Assembly: GCA_013153515.1 (NCBI GenBank)
Contig: JAADEI010000134.1
Coordinates: 1 to 49,011, forward strand
Reading direction: 5' to 3'
DNA length: 49,011 nucleotides
From: Chlorobiota bacterium
GTDB lineage: Bacteria; Bacteroidota; Bacteroidia; JAADEI01
The translations under genes and the position numbers were made by a program. The notes under the pieces were generated by a model. That model was not told where the DNA came from. It saw only the letters and a list, made by a program, of their open reading frames with translations, and made no database searches. Positions 35,345 through 43,560 of the stretch are shown piece by piece (positions within the stretch are counted from its first letter, which is position 1; every line of letters begins with the position of its first letter).

Positions 35345-37702
35345 TCACTCTATTTGTGGTTTGCTTCCAGAAGCTGACTCTTTATCTGAAATCTTTACTC
35401 TTTTTGACTTTATTATAGTGACTTCAGGTTCTGAAACCCCCATTTCCTTAAGTTTCACCGAGTGTTTTTGTGCTGATTCTTGTGTTGAGAAGACACCCGA
35501 GTAGTATGTATAAGTTCCACCTTCATATTTCATAATAACAGGATGCATTCCTATAAGATATGCTAGTGGTAACTTCCTGTTTCCAGAGTAGATTTTTACA
35601 GTGAACGCATCTGCACTCAAGGTGTCCACAAACGCCTTATACCTAATCACATTAGGAATTTTAAGGGGGTCGGCAAGCGGTTTAATTTCGGCACCTTGTG
35701 GGTATGGGATGAATTCAACTCGTCTATTGAGAGCCCTTCCCTCCGGATTGTCCCTACCGTCAATTAATACATTAACTTTTTGTGGTAGAACCTCACCATA
35801 ACTTTCAATGTTGATTTTGTCCTTAGGAAATCCTTTTTTTACAAGGAGGTCGGCTACCGCCTCTGCCCTTCTCAAACCTAACTTATAGTTATATTGTAGA
35901 GTGCCCTTGGCGTCCGTGTGTCCAATAACTCGCAAGTGCCCCTCTGGATATTGCTTCATAATGGATATAACGCTATCAATCTTTGGTTGCTCTGATTTCT
36001 TGACCACTGCTCTATTAAAGTCAAAATATACAATGGGCATAAACTCTCTAAGCTGTTCCCATTTATCCACCATCTTTTCTTTTCGTAGTTCAAATGTGTG
36101 TTTGATAAGCCCTTGTTGATTCGCCACAAACGCTATTGTGTCCCAAAGTGTTGGGTAGCCCTCTGCTTCCACAGCATAAACTAAATTGACGCCTTGCGGA
36201 ACAATTAATACGTAGGAGCCTCTACTATCTGCAGTAAACACTCCCAAGATAGAGTCTCTATATAGGGCTTTGATTTTAGCGTTTGAGATAGGCTGTTTGG
36301 ACTGAGCATCTATGACATCTGCAAGGACTAGAACCATTGCAGTGGGGAGAATGTCTTTTTCCTTAGGCATGTATATGACATATAGGTCTTGTCCCCCTAA
36401 GCCTTCTGGGCGAACGGATGCCATATATCCACGCCTACCATCCGGGGACAGAACGAAGAATATGTCATCATCAGTGGTATTAATGGGGTATCCTAAGTTG
36501 ACGGGGTCCGTCCATTCGTTATCGCCAGTCATTTTGGTAACGAACACATCAAAGCCCCCCATACTATTGGGACCGTTAGAGCTGAAATAGAGTGTTTTTC
36601 CGTCCACATGAATAAAGGGGGCGTCTTCATCATAAGGCGTATTTACTTTGGGACCGAGGTTTACTGGTTTTGCCCATGTCCCGTCAGGCAATCTCCTGCT
36701 CATATAAAGGTCAAGTCCCCCATATCCACCGGGGCGATTACTTGAGAATATAATGATTTGGGAATCTGGGGTCATTGTCATACTCGGCTCCCAATACTCG
36801 CTATTAATAGGAGGTCCTAGTTTTTGAGGTTCGCTCCAAGTGTATCCACTTTGAACACTTTTATAAATGTCTCCCCATTTCTTACCGTCACTTCTATAGA
36901 AATACATAATTTTTCCGTCCGGAGATAATGTTACAGTAGCATCATGATCAGGGGTGTTAACTGGTGCTCCAACGTTTTGGGCTTCCAGCCAATTATCCTC
37001 TGTCTTGATTGCTACGTATACGTCTTCAAACCATATTCCACCAAAGCGGTCTGGTTTGCCATCACGGGACCTTAGTCCACCTATGTTTCCTGGTCTGCGG
37101 GATGTAAACATCAAGATTGTTTCGTCTGGGGTAAGCACAGGGGCATATTCATGATAAGGTGTATTGATAGCACTGCCTAAGTTTTCTATTTTAATGCTCT
37201 TAGGGTTAGCAGTCAATCTCTTTCCTGTTTCTGCCTGTTGTTTGAGGAGTTTAACCTCATTTGCTCTTTTAGTGTTCTCTCCTGCAATAGCGAGGAATTG
37301 GTCATACCAATAGATTGCTGAGTCAAACTTGTTGGCATAATGATATGCTCTGCCCAACCAGTAGTAATAATCTTTCTTTCGCTTTTTCTTAGTCATTTTC
37401 TTAGCCACGGTCTTGTCAAGCAACAATGGCAGAGCGGCGGGCTTGTCAACGTCACTTTGCAGATAGGAAAGGGCTCTATGGTAGCGGACTTTCCAGTCCT
37501 TGCCCTCGCTCATAGAATCCAATTTCGTAAAGTATTTAAGAGATTTCTCGTAATTCTCATAAGTATAGTAGAGGTCGTAAGCATCTCTACGCATTTTCCT
37601 GTACTCCGATGTGTATTTGAACAATCCACAGGATTGTAAAGTAAAAATAACTATCAAAATTCCAGAAACTCCGGTAAATTGTCTAAAGGTCTTGTTTATC
37701 AT
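35345..37702 (-). CDS. PorE-like lipoprotein 3: TPR, PD40 propeller, CRD and OmpA-like domain
   Basis: A 785-residue lipoprotein with lipobox LQSC (Cys25). TPR-like helices span about 35-155 and PD40 blades about 180-435 (HEYAPVLTPDETILMFTSRRPG, MTPDSQIIIFSSNRPG, VDGKTLYFSSNGPNSMGG). A carboxypeptidase-regulatory-like domain spans about 455-530 (VIDAQSKQPISNAKIKAL). A canonical OmpA-like domain lies at about 550-670 (YFDFNRAVV, VIGHTDAKGTLQYNYKLG, RRAEAVADLL), followed by a C-terminal SPOR-like segment (YTYYSGVFSTQESAQKHSVKL). Of the three paralogues this one best matches PorE, including lipidation and domain order. It begins 6 bases after the E2 acyltransferase stop and converges on gldF. 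Confidence 0.83.
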   Translation of the reverse strand: MINKTFRQFTGVSGILIVIFTLQSCGLFKYTSEYRKMRRDAYDLYYTYENYEKSLKYFTKLDSMSEGKDWKVRYHRALSYLQSDVDKPAALPLLLDKTVAKKMTKKKRKKDYYYWLGRAYHYANKFDSAIYWYDQFLAIAGENTKRANEVKLLKQQAETGKRLTANPKSIKIENLGSAINTPYHEYAPVLTPDETILMFTSRRPGNIGGLRSRDGKPDRFGGIWFEDVYVAIKTEDNWLEAQNVGAPVNTPDHDATVTLSPDGKIMYFYRSDGKKWGDIYKSVQSGYTWSEPQKLGPPINSEYWEPSMTMTPDSQIIIFSSNRPGGYGGLDLYMSRRLPDGTWAKPVNLGPKVNTPYDEDAPFIHVDGKTLYFSSNGPNSMGGFDVFVTKMTGDNEWTDPVNLGYPINTTDDDIFFVLSPDGRRGYMASVRPEGLGGQDLYVIYMPKEKDILPTAMVLVLADVIDAQSKQPISNAKIKALYRDSILGVFTADSRGSYVLIVPQGVNLVYAVEAEGYPTLWDTIAFVANQQGLIKHTFELRKEKMVDKWEQLREFMPIVYFDFNRAVVKKSEQPKIDSVISIMKQYPEGHLRVIGHTDAKGTLQYNYKLGLRRAEAVADLLVKKGFPKDKINIESYGEVLPQKVNVLIDGRDNPEGRALNRRVEFIPYPQGAEIKPLADPLKIPNVIRYKAFVDTLSADAFTVKIYSGNRKLPLAYLIGMHPVIMKYEGGTYTYYSGVFSTQESAQKHSVKLKEMGVSEPEVTIIKSKRVKISDKESASGSKPQIE

Positions 37703-37708
37703 AGTTTA

Positions 37709-39109
37709 TTATATTTTACGGTTAATGTCAAAATTTTCAACGTAGTAAACAAATCTATTTAAGAATGTTGCCCCCAAAGCACCGTCAATTATCCTGTGGT
37801 CGTAGGAAAGGGAAGAGATCATCATGTGTCTGATACCGATCATGTCCCCTTCTTCTGTTTCAATGACCACGGGACGCTTTTTGATTGTTCCTGTTGCGAG
37901 TATTGCCACCTGAGGTTGGTTAATGATGGGTGTTCCTGCTATGCTGCCGAACGTCCCGACGTTAGTAAGCGTAAATGTTCCACCTTCAATGTCCTCGGGG
38001 CGAAGTTGTCCCTTTCTGGCTCTGGTAACTAAGTCATTTAAGATGCGAGCCAGTCCGACGAGGTTATATTGGTCTGCATTTTTGATTACTGGAACTATGA
38101 GGTTGCCGTCTGGCAGAGCTACCGCCACGCCTATATTAATGAATTTCTTAACAATTATTTTATTACCTTCTACAGAGGAGTTGAGCAATGGATAGTCTTT
38201 CAGGGCTTTGACCGCTGCCTCTATGAATATGGGTGTATAGGTTAGTTTAAATCCTTCCCGTTTAAAGAATTCGTCTTTGATTTTTTCTCGCCATTTAACG
38301 ATTTTAGTCACATCAGCCTCTGCAAATGAAGTTACATGTGGGGAGGTCTGCTTGGATTTAACCATATGTTCGGCGATGAGTCTTCTGACCCTGTCCATTT
38401 CAATGACCTCAACAGGACCGCCATATTTGTTTTCATAATCCTCGGAAGAGACAACTGCTGGTGCCTGTTGAGTGACTGGTTGCGGAGTTGGTTGCTGTTG
38501 AACGATTGGTTGTGGTGTGGGCTGTTGAGCAGGTTGGGGCTCTGTGACTGGTTGTGTTGCCACTGCCCCACTTTCTTTTTCTTTGATATATCTCAGAATA
38601 TCTTTTTTAGTGACCCGCCCACCGAGCCCTGTTCCTTTAATGGATGCCAGTTCAGTCATTGATACGCCGTGTTCCTGAGCAATACGCATCACCACCGGGC
38701 TAAAGAATTTGCTACGGTCTCCATTATCCCCGGTTGTTTTCACTGATTCCTGAGAAACTTTTGTCTGTTGTGCCACTGCAGGCTCTGTGGATTGGTTGGC
38801 TACTGGCTGTACAACTTCCTGAACTGGTTCTTCTGGCACTCGTGCTGTGCCCTCCGTCGTCGCCTCACCTTCTGTTTCTATTATTGCTATTGGGCTTCCT
38901 ACCGGCACAACATCGTTTTCTTTATAAAGTATTTTGACTATTTTTCCTGAGACGGGGGCTGGAACTTCTGAATCGACTTTGTCTGTAGCTATTTCTACGA
39001 TTGGCTCATCTGCTTCAACAACGTCGCCTTCCTTCTTAAGCCATTTTGTAATGGTTGCTTCGGTGATGCTCTCCCCCATCTTGGGCATTATAACTTCCAC
39101 TTGAGCCAT
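37709..39109 (-). CDS. Dihydrolipoamide acyltransferase, E2 of a 2-oxoacid dehydrogenase complex
   Basis: A 466-residue E2. An N-terminal lipoyl domain carries Lys44 in the ATDKVDSE motif. An Ala/Glu/Pro linker and a peripheral-subunit-binding domain follow (about 135-175; VVMRIAQEHGVSMTELASIKG). A Pro/Gln-rich hinge comes next (about 185-220), then the catalytic domain with the His438 active site in SYDHRIIDGA. It moves acyl groups to CoA. Substrate (pyruvate, 2-oxoglutarate or branched-chain) is not fixed by what I can see; the linker arrangement and VEVIMPKMGESI start resemble branched-chain or 2-oxoglutarate E2. No E1 or E3 gene is adjacent. A PorE-like lipoprotein gene follows after 6 bases. 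Confidence 0.93.
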   Translation of the reverse strand: MAQVEVIMPKMGESITEATITKWLKKEGDVVEADEPIVEIATDKVDSEVPAPVSGKIVKILYKENDVVPVGSPIAIIETEGEATTEGTARVPEEPVQEVVQPVANQSTEPAVAQQTKVSQESVKTTGDNGDRSKFFSPVVMRIAQEHGVSMTELASIKGTGLGGRVTKKDILRYIKEKESGAVATQPVTEPQPAQQPTPQPIVQQQPTPQPVTQQAPAVVSSEDYENKYGGPVEVIEMDRVRRLIAEHMVKSKQTSPHVTSFAEADVTKIVKWREKIKDEFFKREGFKLTYTPIFIEAAVKALKDYPLLNSSVEGNKIIVKKFINIGVAVALPDGNLIVPVIKNADQYNLVGLARILNDLVTRARKGQLRPEDIEGGTFTLTNVGTFGSIAGTPIINQPQVAILATGTIKKRPVVIETEEGDMIGIRHMMISSLSYDHRIIDGALGATFLNRFVYYVENFDINRKI

Positions 39110-39182
39110 AGTGAGTTTGCTTTTTGTAATGCTAAATTATGCAATAATCATAAAACAACTGTGGATCAAAGTCTGAGTTGTT

Positions 39183-42100
39183 CTAATCCCGTTTTATCTT
39201 CTCAATGATGCGACTGGTTATTTCTTTAGTAGTTAAAGGTTTCACTTCCACAGGCAATGAATCTGCCAGCAGTTTTGAATAGCGTCGTCTTCCAGGCAAT
39301 AGTCTCGTGTCCGTGATTATTATTATTCCAGAATCTGTTTCAGAACGGATCAATCTACCCACTGCTTGTTTCAGTTTCATTCCGGCAATAGGCAGATCAT
39401 AATAGTCAAATTTGTTCTTGTTTTCTTGTCGGAAGCATATATCAAGTGCTTGTTCGGTCAGGTCAGTGGGATTGGAGAAAGGCAATCGTGTGATGACGAG
39501 CAATTGGAGGGATAGTCCTTGGACATCTATACCCTCCCAGAATGTTTTTGTGGCGAAAAGTACTGAATATCTTTCTGTTTTAAAGGTTTTTAGCAGGGTG
39601 TCTCTGCTCATTCCATCATCCTGCATATAAATTTTTATATTCTTCTTACGCATTTCAGGTTCCACTCGCTCATAGACATGTCGCATCATTGTGTTGGAGG
39701 TGAACAGGACGAGGGCTTGTCCGCGGGAAGCTCCGAGCCATTCTATTAATACTTTGGACAGAGTGTCTATATATTTGTTTGCCTTCTTTACATTATGATC
39801 GTTTTTAGGAACATCGGGTATGTCCTCTGGAACAAAAATTTCCATTTGGGATTCATAATCAAAAACAGGAGGTAGTTTATGTGTTTCCACTTGCGTTGTG
39901 TTATTCAAACCGAGCATGGACAGAAAGAAATCGAAGGAACCAAGTGTTGTTAATGTGGCGGAGGTAAATACGATTGGAGCAAGGGTGCTTCCCAAGAGTT
40001 CCGAGCTTAGTTTCTCTGGTGAAACGGCTTGTTTCTCCAACTTAACAATATATTTGTTTTTGCCTTTATAGCGATTATCTCGTTTTATCTCTATCCAATA
40101 GGCGAAGTCAACACACTCTGCATCTCCATTATCTTCCTTTTGCAATGCTTTATCAATTTGTTTAATAAAATCTGCGATGCTTTCTTCGTAGCCAGAAAAG
40201 AATACTTTAAAAGACTTTGCAAGGACGTCAATATAGTTTTTCAGACTGTTCATTTCCGTGCCACTGGGAGCATTCCACATTGCCTTCTCATAGCCATCCC
40301 TAACAACTCTCATCAGCTCTTCAATGCTGTCCGCCACATTTCTTACGCCAATTTCTATGTCTGACAAAACTTCTTTAACCTTAGTGAGAGAGTCGTTAAA
40401 GTTGGAAGAATTTGACACAGAGACAATTGGTTGAATAGGGATTATAAGAGTTCCATTGTTGGAGCCCTTCTTTCCGATAAGATGATGAACAATTTGATGG
40501 GTTTTATGACTCAAAACTTTTTCAATAAGCATTTCTAAGTTAGTGGTCTTCTTATAGACTTCTTGCAATTGTTTAGTATAATCGCCATAGATCTCGTTTC
40601 CGATGAGAGACATGTTTCTGAGGAATTGTAATTTATGGGGGATTGCCTGTCCTTTTAGCCAATCCTGTATGTCTCGGAGTCGTTTCAACCTTCGTTTCAC
40701 ACTATGTCTAATCCCGTATATAGACAGGTCTATCCTGCCCAATTGGTCCCTAATTACTTCTGGGAGGTGGTGAGCCTCATCAACAATGATTCCATTTATA
40801 GTATTAAAATAGGACGGTTTTAATTTAAGAGCCAGAGTTAGCAAGCTATGGTTCATCACTAAAACGTCTGCATTATGCCATTTTTCCTTATTCTGATAAT
40901 AGAAACACTTTTCATGGAAGGGGCATTGCTTTTTGAGTGTGTTATGTATGTCGGAACGAATGCTTTCCTGCAAATCCCTGAACAAGTCATCATACTCTTC
41001 TCCGATGGCATCCCTTAGTTCGTCTATGGTGCCTAAGTCTAATTGTCCTTCTTCAACAAGGGCTCTTATGTATGTGATAAATTTTTGCTTTCTTTTTATT
41101 ACTTCTTCATCAGTGGTTCCTTGAATAATTTGACTTATTGACTGTTGGAGGGAGGAAAGGTATTCCATTGTTTGACGGCGACAGATGTAATTGTTCCTAC
41201 CCATAGCTATGGAGTAAGAAGCGTCAAACATAAGTTGTTCTCTAAATATCTCCCTAATTGCAGGTAAATCTTTGGCATATATTTGTTTTTGTAGAGTTAT
41301 AGTATATGTAGATACAGCGGTTCTATATCTCACAAGAGAAAAGTGTTCGGGGATTTTATTTAGGGTTATGTGAGTTTGGATTGTTCTATCCATTGCCCAG
41401 GAAAGGGCGTAAATGGGGACTAAGTATGCAAAAGTTTTTCCTGTTCCCGTGGGGGCTTCAACTACAAGCTTTTTATTTGATTTAAGGAGGGTATTGAGGA
41501 CGAGGTGAGCCATTTTGCTCTGTGCCTGCCTTTCGCGATAAATAATGTTGTGTTTCTGTGCTAACTTATCCAACCATCCCCCTTTTTCAAAAAAGCGTTG
41601 AATAACTCTGTTCAGCACATTAATGATTGCTTGACTATTTGCTATGTATGTCATTGCATACTCAAAGGGCTCTATTTCATGTGCTTCAGGGGTTGCCCAG
41701 TCCTCATCATAAACCATTGGGTCTGCCACAACCGTCCACTCAGGAGGCAAAATCCAGAACAGTTCGGGCAATTGGTTCTCAATTGCTGAGATTAGGTTGG
41801 GTATTTGATTGTCCCATTCAGGGCTGTTTCCAGTGATGATAAGAAATTGTGAATCTGTCTTAACAGAAATTATGGGAGTTGCATCATAACGAAGAACGTA
41901 TTCTTCCTCTGCCCGTTTTTCTAATTCAATTATTGCATTGGGGTCATTGCTTTTAATCATCTGTTCTGCTGTCCGTTGCAGTGCTTCCAAAAAGGTCTTA
42001 TCTACCCAATGAGGATTTCCTGTTATGGTTTTTAAGATTGAAAGTTTGGAAAGGGGGTCTTTCCCTCTAATGTGCAATAATCCATCTGTCTGTTCAATCA

Positions 42101-42224
42101 GAACGATGTTATTATCCACAGAGACCCTTAGGTTGTTAGGATCTTGGTCAATAATAGAATAGCCGTTCAGAGCAATGTGGTTCTTTAATTCATCTATCAC
42201 TCCTGAATCGGATGTAACATCCAT
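39183..42224 (-). CDS. DinG/XPD-type superfamily 2 DNA helicase with unrecognised N-terminal region
   Basis: A 1013-residue helicase. Walker A is APTGTGKT (257-264), the DEAH box is at 482-485 (VDEAHHLPEV), motif III-like FTSATLTTLGSF is present, and motif VI is QAVGRLIRSE near the C-terminus. Cys348, Cys434 and Cys440 sit where the iron-sulfur ligands of DinG/XPD lie; the fourth ligand seems to be Thr429. Residues 1-230 carry no exonuclease motif like that of Gram-positive DinG, and I recognise no domain there. It probably unwinds damaged or structured DNA. The gene stands alone, divergent to the porin gene, with a TAnnTTTG-like element (one mismatch) 23 bases upstream. Confidence 0.85.
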   Translation of the reverse strand: MDVTSDSGVIDELKNHIALNGYSIIDQDPNNLRVSVDNNIVLIEQTDGLLHIRGKDPLSKLSILKTITGNPHWVDKTFLEALQRTAEQMIKSNDPNAIIELEKRAEEEYVLRYDATPIISVKTDSQFLIITGNSPEWDNQIPNLISAIENQLPELFWILPPEWTVVADPMVYDEDWATPEAHEIEPFEYAMTYIANSQAIINVLNRVIQRFFEKGGWLDKLAQKHNIIYRERQAQSKMAHLVLNTLLKSNKKLVVEAPTGTGKTFAYLVPIYALSWAMDRTIQTHITLNKIPEHFSLVRYRTAVSTYTITLQKQIYAKDLPAIREIFREQLMFDASYSIAMGRNNYICRRQTMEYLSSLQQSISQIIQGTTDEEVIKRKQKFITYIRALVEEGQLDLGTIDELRDAIGEEYDDLFRDLQESIRSDIHNTLKKQCPFHEKCFYYQNKEKWHNADVLVMNHSLLTLALKLKPSYFNTINGIIVDEAHHLPEVIRDQLGRIDLSIYGIRHSVKRRLKRLRDIQDWLKGQAIPHKLQFLRNMSLIGNEIYGDYTKQLQEVYKKTTNLEMLIEKVLSHKTHQIVHHLIGKKGSNNGTLIIPIQPIVSVSNSSNFNDSLTKVKEVLSDIEIGVRNVADSIEELMRVVRDGYEKAMWNAPSGTEMNSLKNYIDVLAKSFKVFFSGYEESIADFIKQIDKALQKEDNGDAECVDFAYWIEIKRDNRYKGKNKYIVKLEKQAVSPEKLSSELLGSTLAPIVFTSATLTTLGSFDFFLSMLGLNNTTQVETHKLPPVFDYESQMEIFVPEDIPDVPKNDHNVKKANKYIDTLSKVLIEWLGASRGQALVLFTSNTMMRHVYERVEPEMRKKNIKIYMQDDGMSRDTLLKTFKTERYSVLFATKTFWEGIDVQGLSLQLLVITRLPFSNPTDLTEQALDICFRQENKNKFDYYDLPIAGMKLKQAVGRLIRSETDSGIIIITDTRLLPGRRRYSKLLADSLPVEVKPLTTKEITSRIIEKIKRD

Positions 42225-42247
42225 CGGGACTGTCTATTTGATTTGTA

Positions 42248-42255
42248 TAAAGATA
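42248..42255 (-). promoter_or_regulatory. Possible -7 element for the helicase gene
   Basis: The reverse strand reads TATCTTTA, one mismatch from TAnnTTTG, 23 bases before the helicase ATG. Confidence 0.35.
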
Positions 42256-42337
42256 AGAAAGATTCGCTTAGCGCTACAGCGGAAAATATGGGCTTTATTA
42301 GTTGTCTTTAATCATCTGTTTTTTCGCTTCAATAAAA

Positions 42338-42345
42338 TAACTTTG
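42338..42345 (+). promoter_or_regulatory. Bacteroidota-type -7 element for the porin gene
   Basis: TAACTTTG, a perfect TAnnTTTG match, ends 34 bases before the porin ATG. A T-run lies about 13 bases upstream but no TTG at the usual -33 distance. Confidence 0.5.
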
Positions 42346-42379
42346 TATTGAATGAGTAAAACTTCAAAATCAAACAGCC

Positions 42380-43555
42380 ATGAGAAAGATAATGCTTCTT
42401 GGCATTGTGGTTTCAACACTCGCTTCCGCTCAAACTTCATGGAAAAACTCCCTGAGGTTCAAAGGGGAGGACTACCAAGTCAAGCTCGGTGGGAGAATCC
42501 ACTACGACATTAACGTTCAATGGGCAGACAGCTCAGTGCTTTCCCTCACAGGACCAATTGCCCCATTAACTTCCCGGTTCAGAAGGGTGAGGCTTTACAA
42601 TGGCGGAAAGCTCTACAATGGATTAATCTCCTACAAAGTTCAGGTTGATTTTGCGGGAGGAAAAGTCAAATTCAAGGATGTTTTTATTGAATTTCACACC
42701 AAGAACTGGTGGCTTAAAGGCATCAAAATAGGTCAATTCAAGCAACCATTACGATTTGAGGCATTAACAAGCAGTAACCACATCACCTTTATTGAAAGGA
42801 GCTACGTTTCCGAACTTACTGGTATTCGTAGCACAGGATTGATGTTTCGTGGGGACAAGAAAAAATGGGGCTATCAATTTGCTACTTTCTTCAACACAGA
42901 TAAAGCAAATGATTTCAAAGGGACGCCTCAAGAACTAAACTATATACTCCGATTAGCATTCCTACCTATGTTCTCTGAAGATGGAGCTAACTGGTTGTTC
43001 GTTGGTGTTCACGGTGGTTATTGGCAACCCAAAGGTGGTAAAATACACTGGAAGTTAAGGCCTGAGGTGAGCACATTGCCTAAGGTGGTCGCCACCCCCG
43101 ATGTGTTAGTCTCCTCATTGACTTCAGGTGGCTTGGAACTGGCATTTAATCGTGGACCTCTGGGCATTCAAGCCGAAGGAATGGGATTCTTCATTCAGGG
43201 AAAAGATCTGTTGAACAACTCAGTTAATGACAACATAAGTGCTTTTTATGCACAGGTCTCTTATGTTCTCACCGGAGAACACAGGCAATTCAAAGGCTTG
43301 CACAAAGGTGCCGGTGGCATTAAACCGTCAAAACCAATTAGTGAAGGGGGTGCCGGTGCATGGGAAGTAGCACTTAGATATAGCCAAGCTGATTTGAGGG
43401 TTGCCAGTGGCGGTGGTGTCCTCCAGGGGGTCACCTTTGGTGTAAATGGCTACCTAACTTCAGCAGTGAAACTTAAGTTAAATTATGTGTATACTATGTG
43501 GGGAGGCATGGGTGCTCTCCATGGTGTTTCAGTCAGAACACAAATCGTATTCTAA
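42380..43555 (+). CDS. Phosphate-selective porin O/P family outer membrane protein
   Basis: A 391-residue outer-membrane beta-barrel protein. It has a signal peptide (ending SAQ, about residue 18), then KLGGRIHYDINVQWADSS, RFRRVRLYNGGKLYNGLISYKVQVDF, FKDVFIEFH and IKIGQFKQPLRFEALTSSN. This is the order and wording typical of the Porin_O_P family. It ends with an aromatic C-terminal strand (VSVRTQIVF), as needed for barrel insertion. Members pass phosphate, polyphosphate or other anions. No phosphate regulation site was seen. It converges with a lipoprotein gene with only 5 bases between stops. Confidence 0.88.
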   Translation: MRKIMLLGIVVSTLASAQTSWKNSLRFKGEDYQVKLGGRIHYDINVQWADSSVLSLTGPIAPLTSRFRRVRLYNGGKLYNGLISYKVQVDFAGGKVKFKDVFIEFHTKNWWLKGIKIGQFKQPLRFEALTSSNHITFIERSYVSELTGIRSTGLMFRGDKKKWGYQFATFFNTDKANDFKGTPQELNYILRLAFLPMFSEDGANWLFVGVHGGYWQPKGGKIHWKLRPEVSTLPKVVATPDVLVSSLTSGGLELAFNRGPLGIQAEGMGFFIQGKDLLNNSVNDNISAFYAQVSYVLTGEHRQFKGLHKGAGGIKPSKPISEGGAGAWEVALRYSQADLRVASGGGVLQGVTFGVNGYLTSAVKLKLNYVYTMWGGMGALHGVSVRTQIVF

Positions 43556-43560
43556 AGAGA

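Noticed and set aside
38332-38571. 79-residue Gln/Asn/Pro/Ser-rich ORF on the reverse strand
   Set aside because: It is a frame-shifted reading of the Pro/Gln hinge of the E2 acyltransferase, where repetitive codons keep another frame open.
42225-42379. AGCGCT-centred sequence between helicase and porin genes as an operator
   Set aside because: The palindrome is only six bases and does not extend; no other copy was seen.
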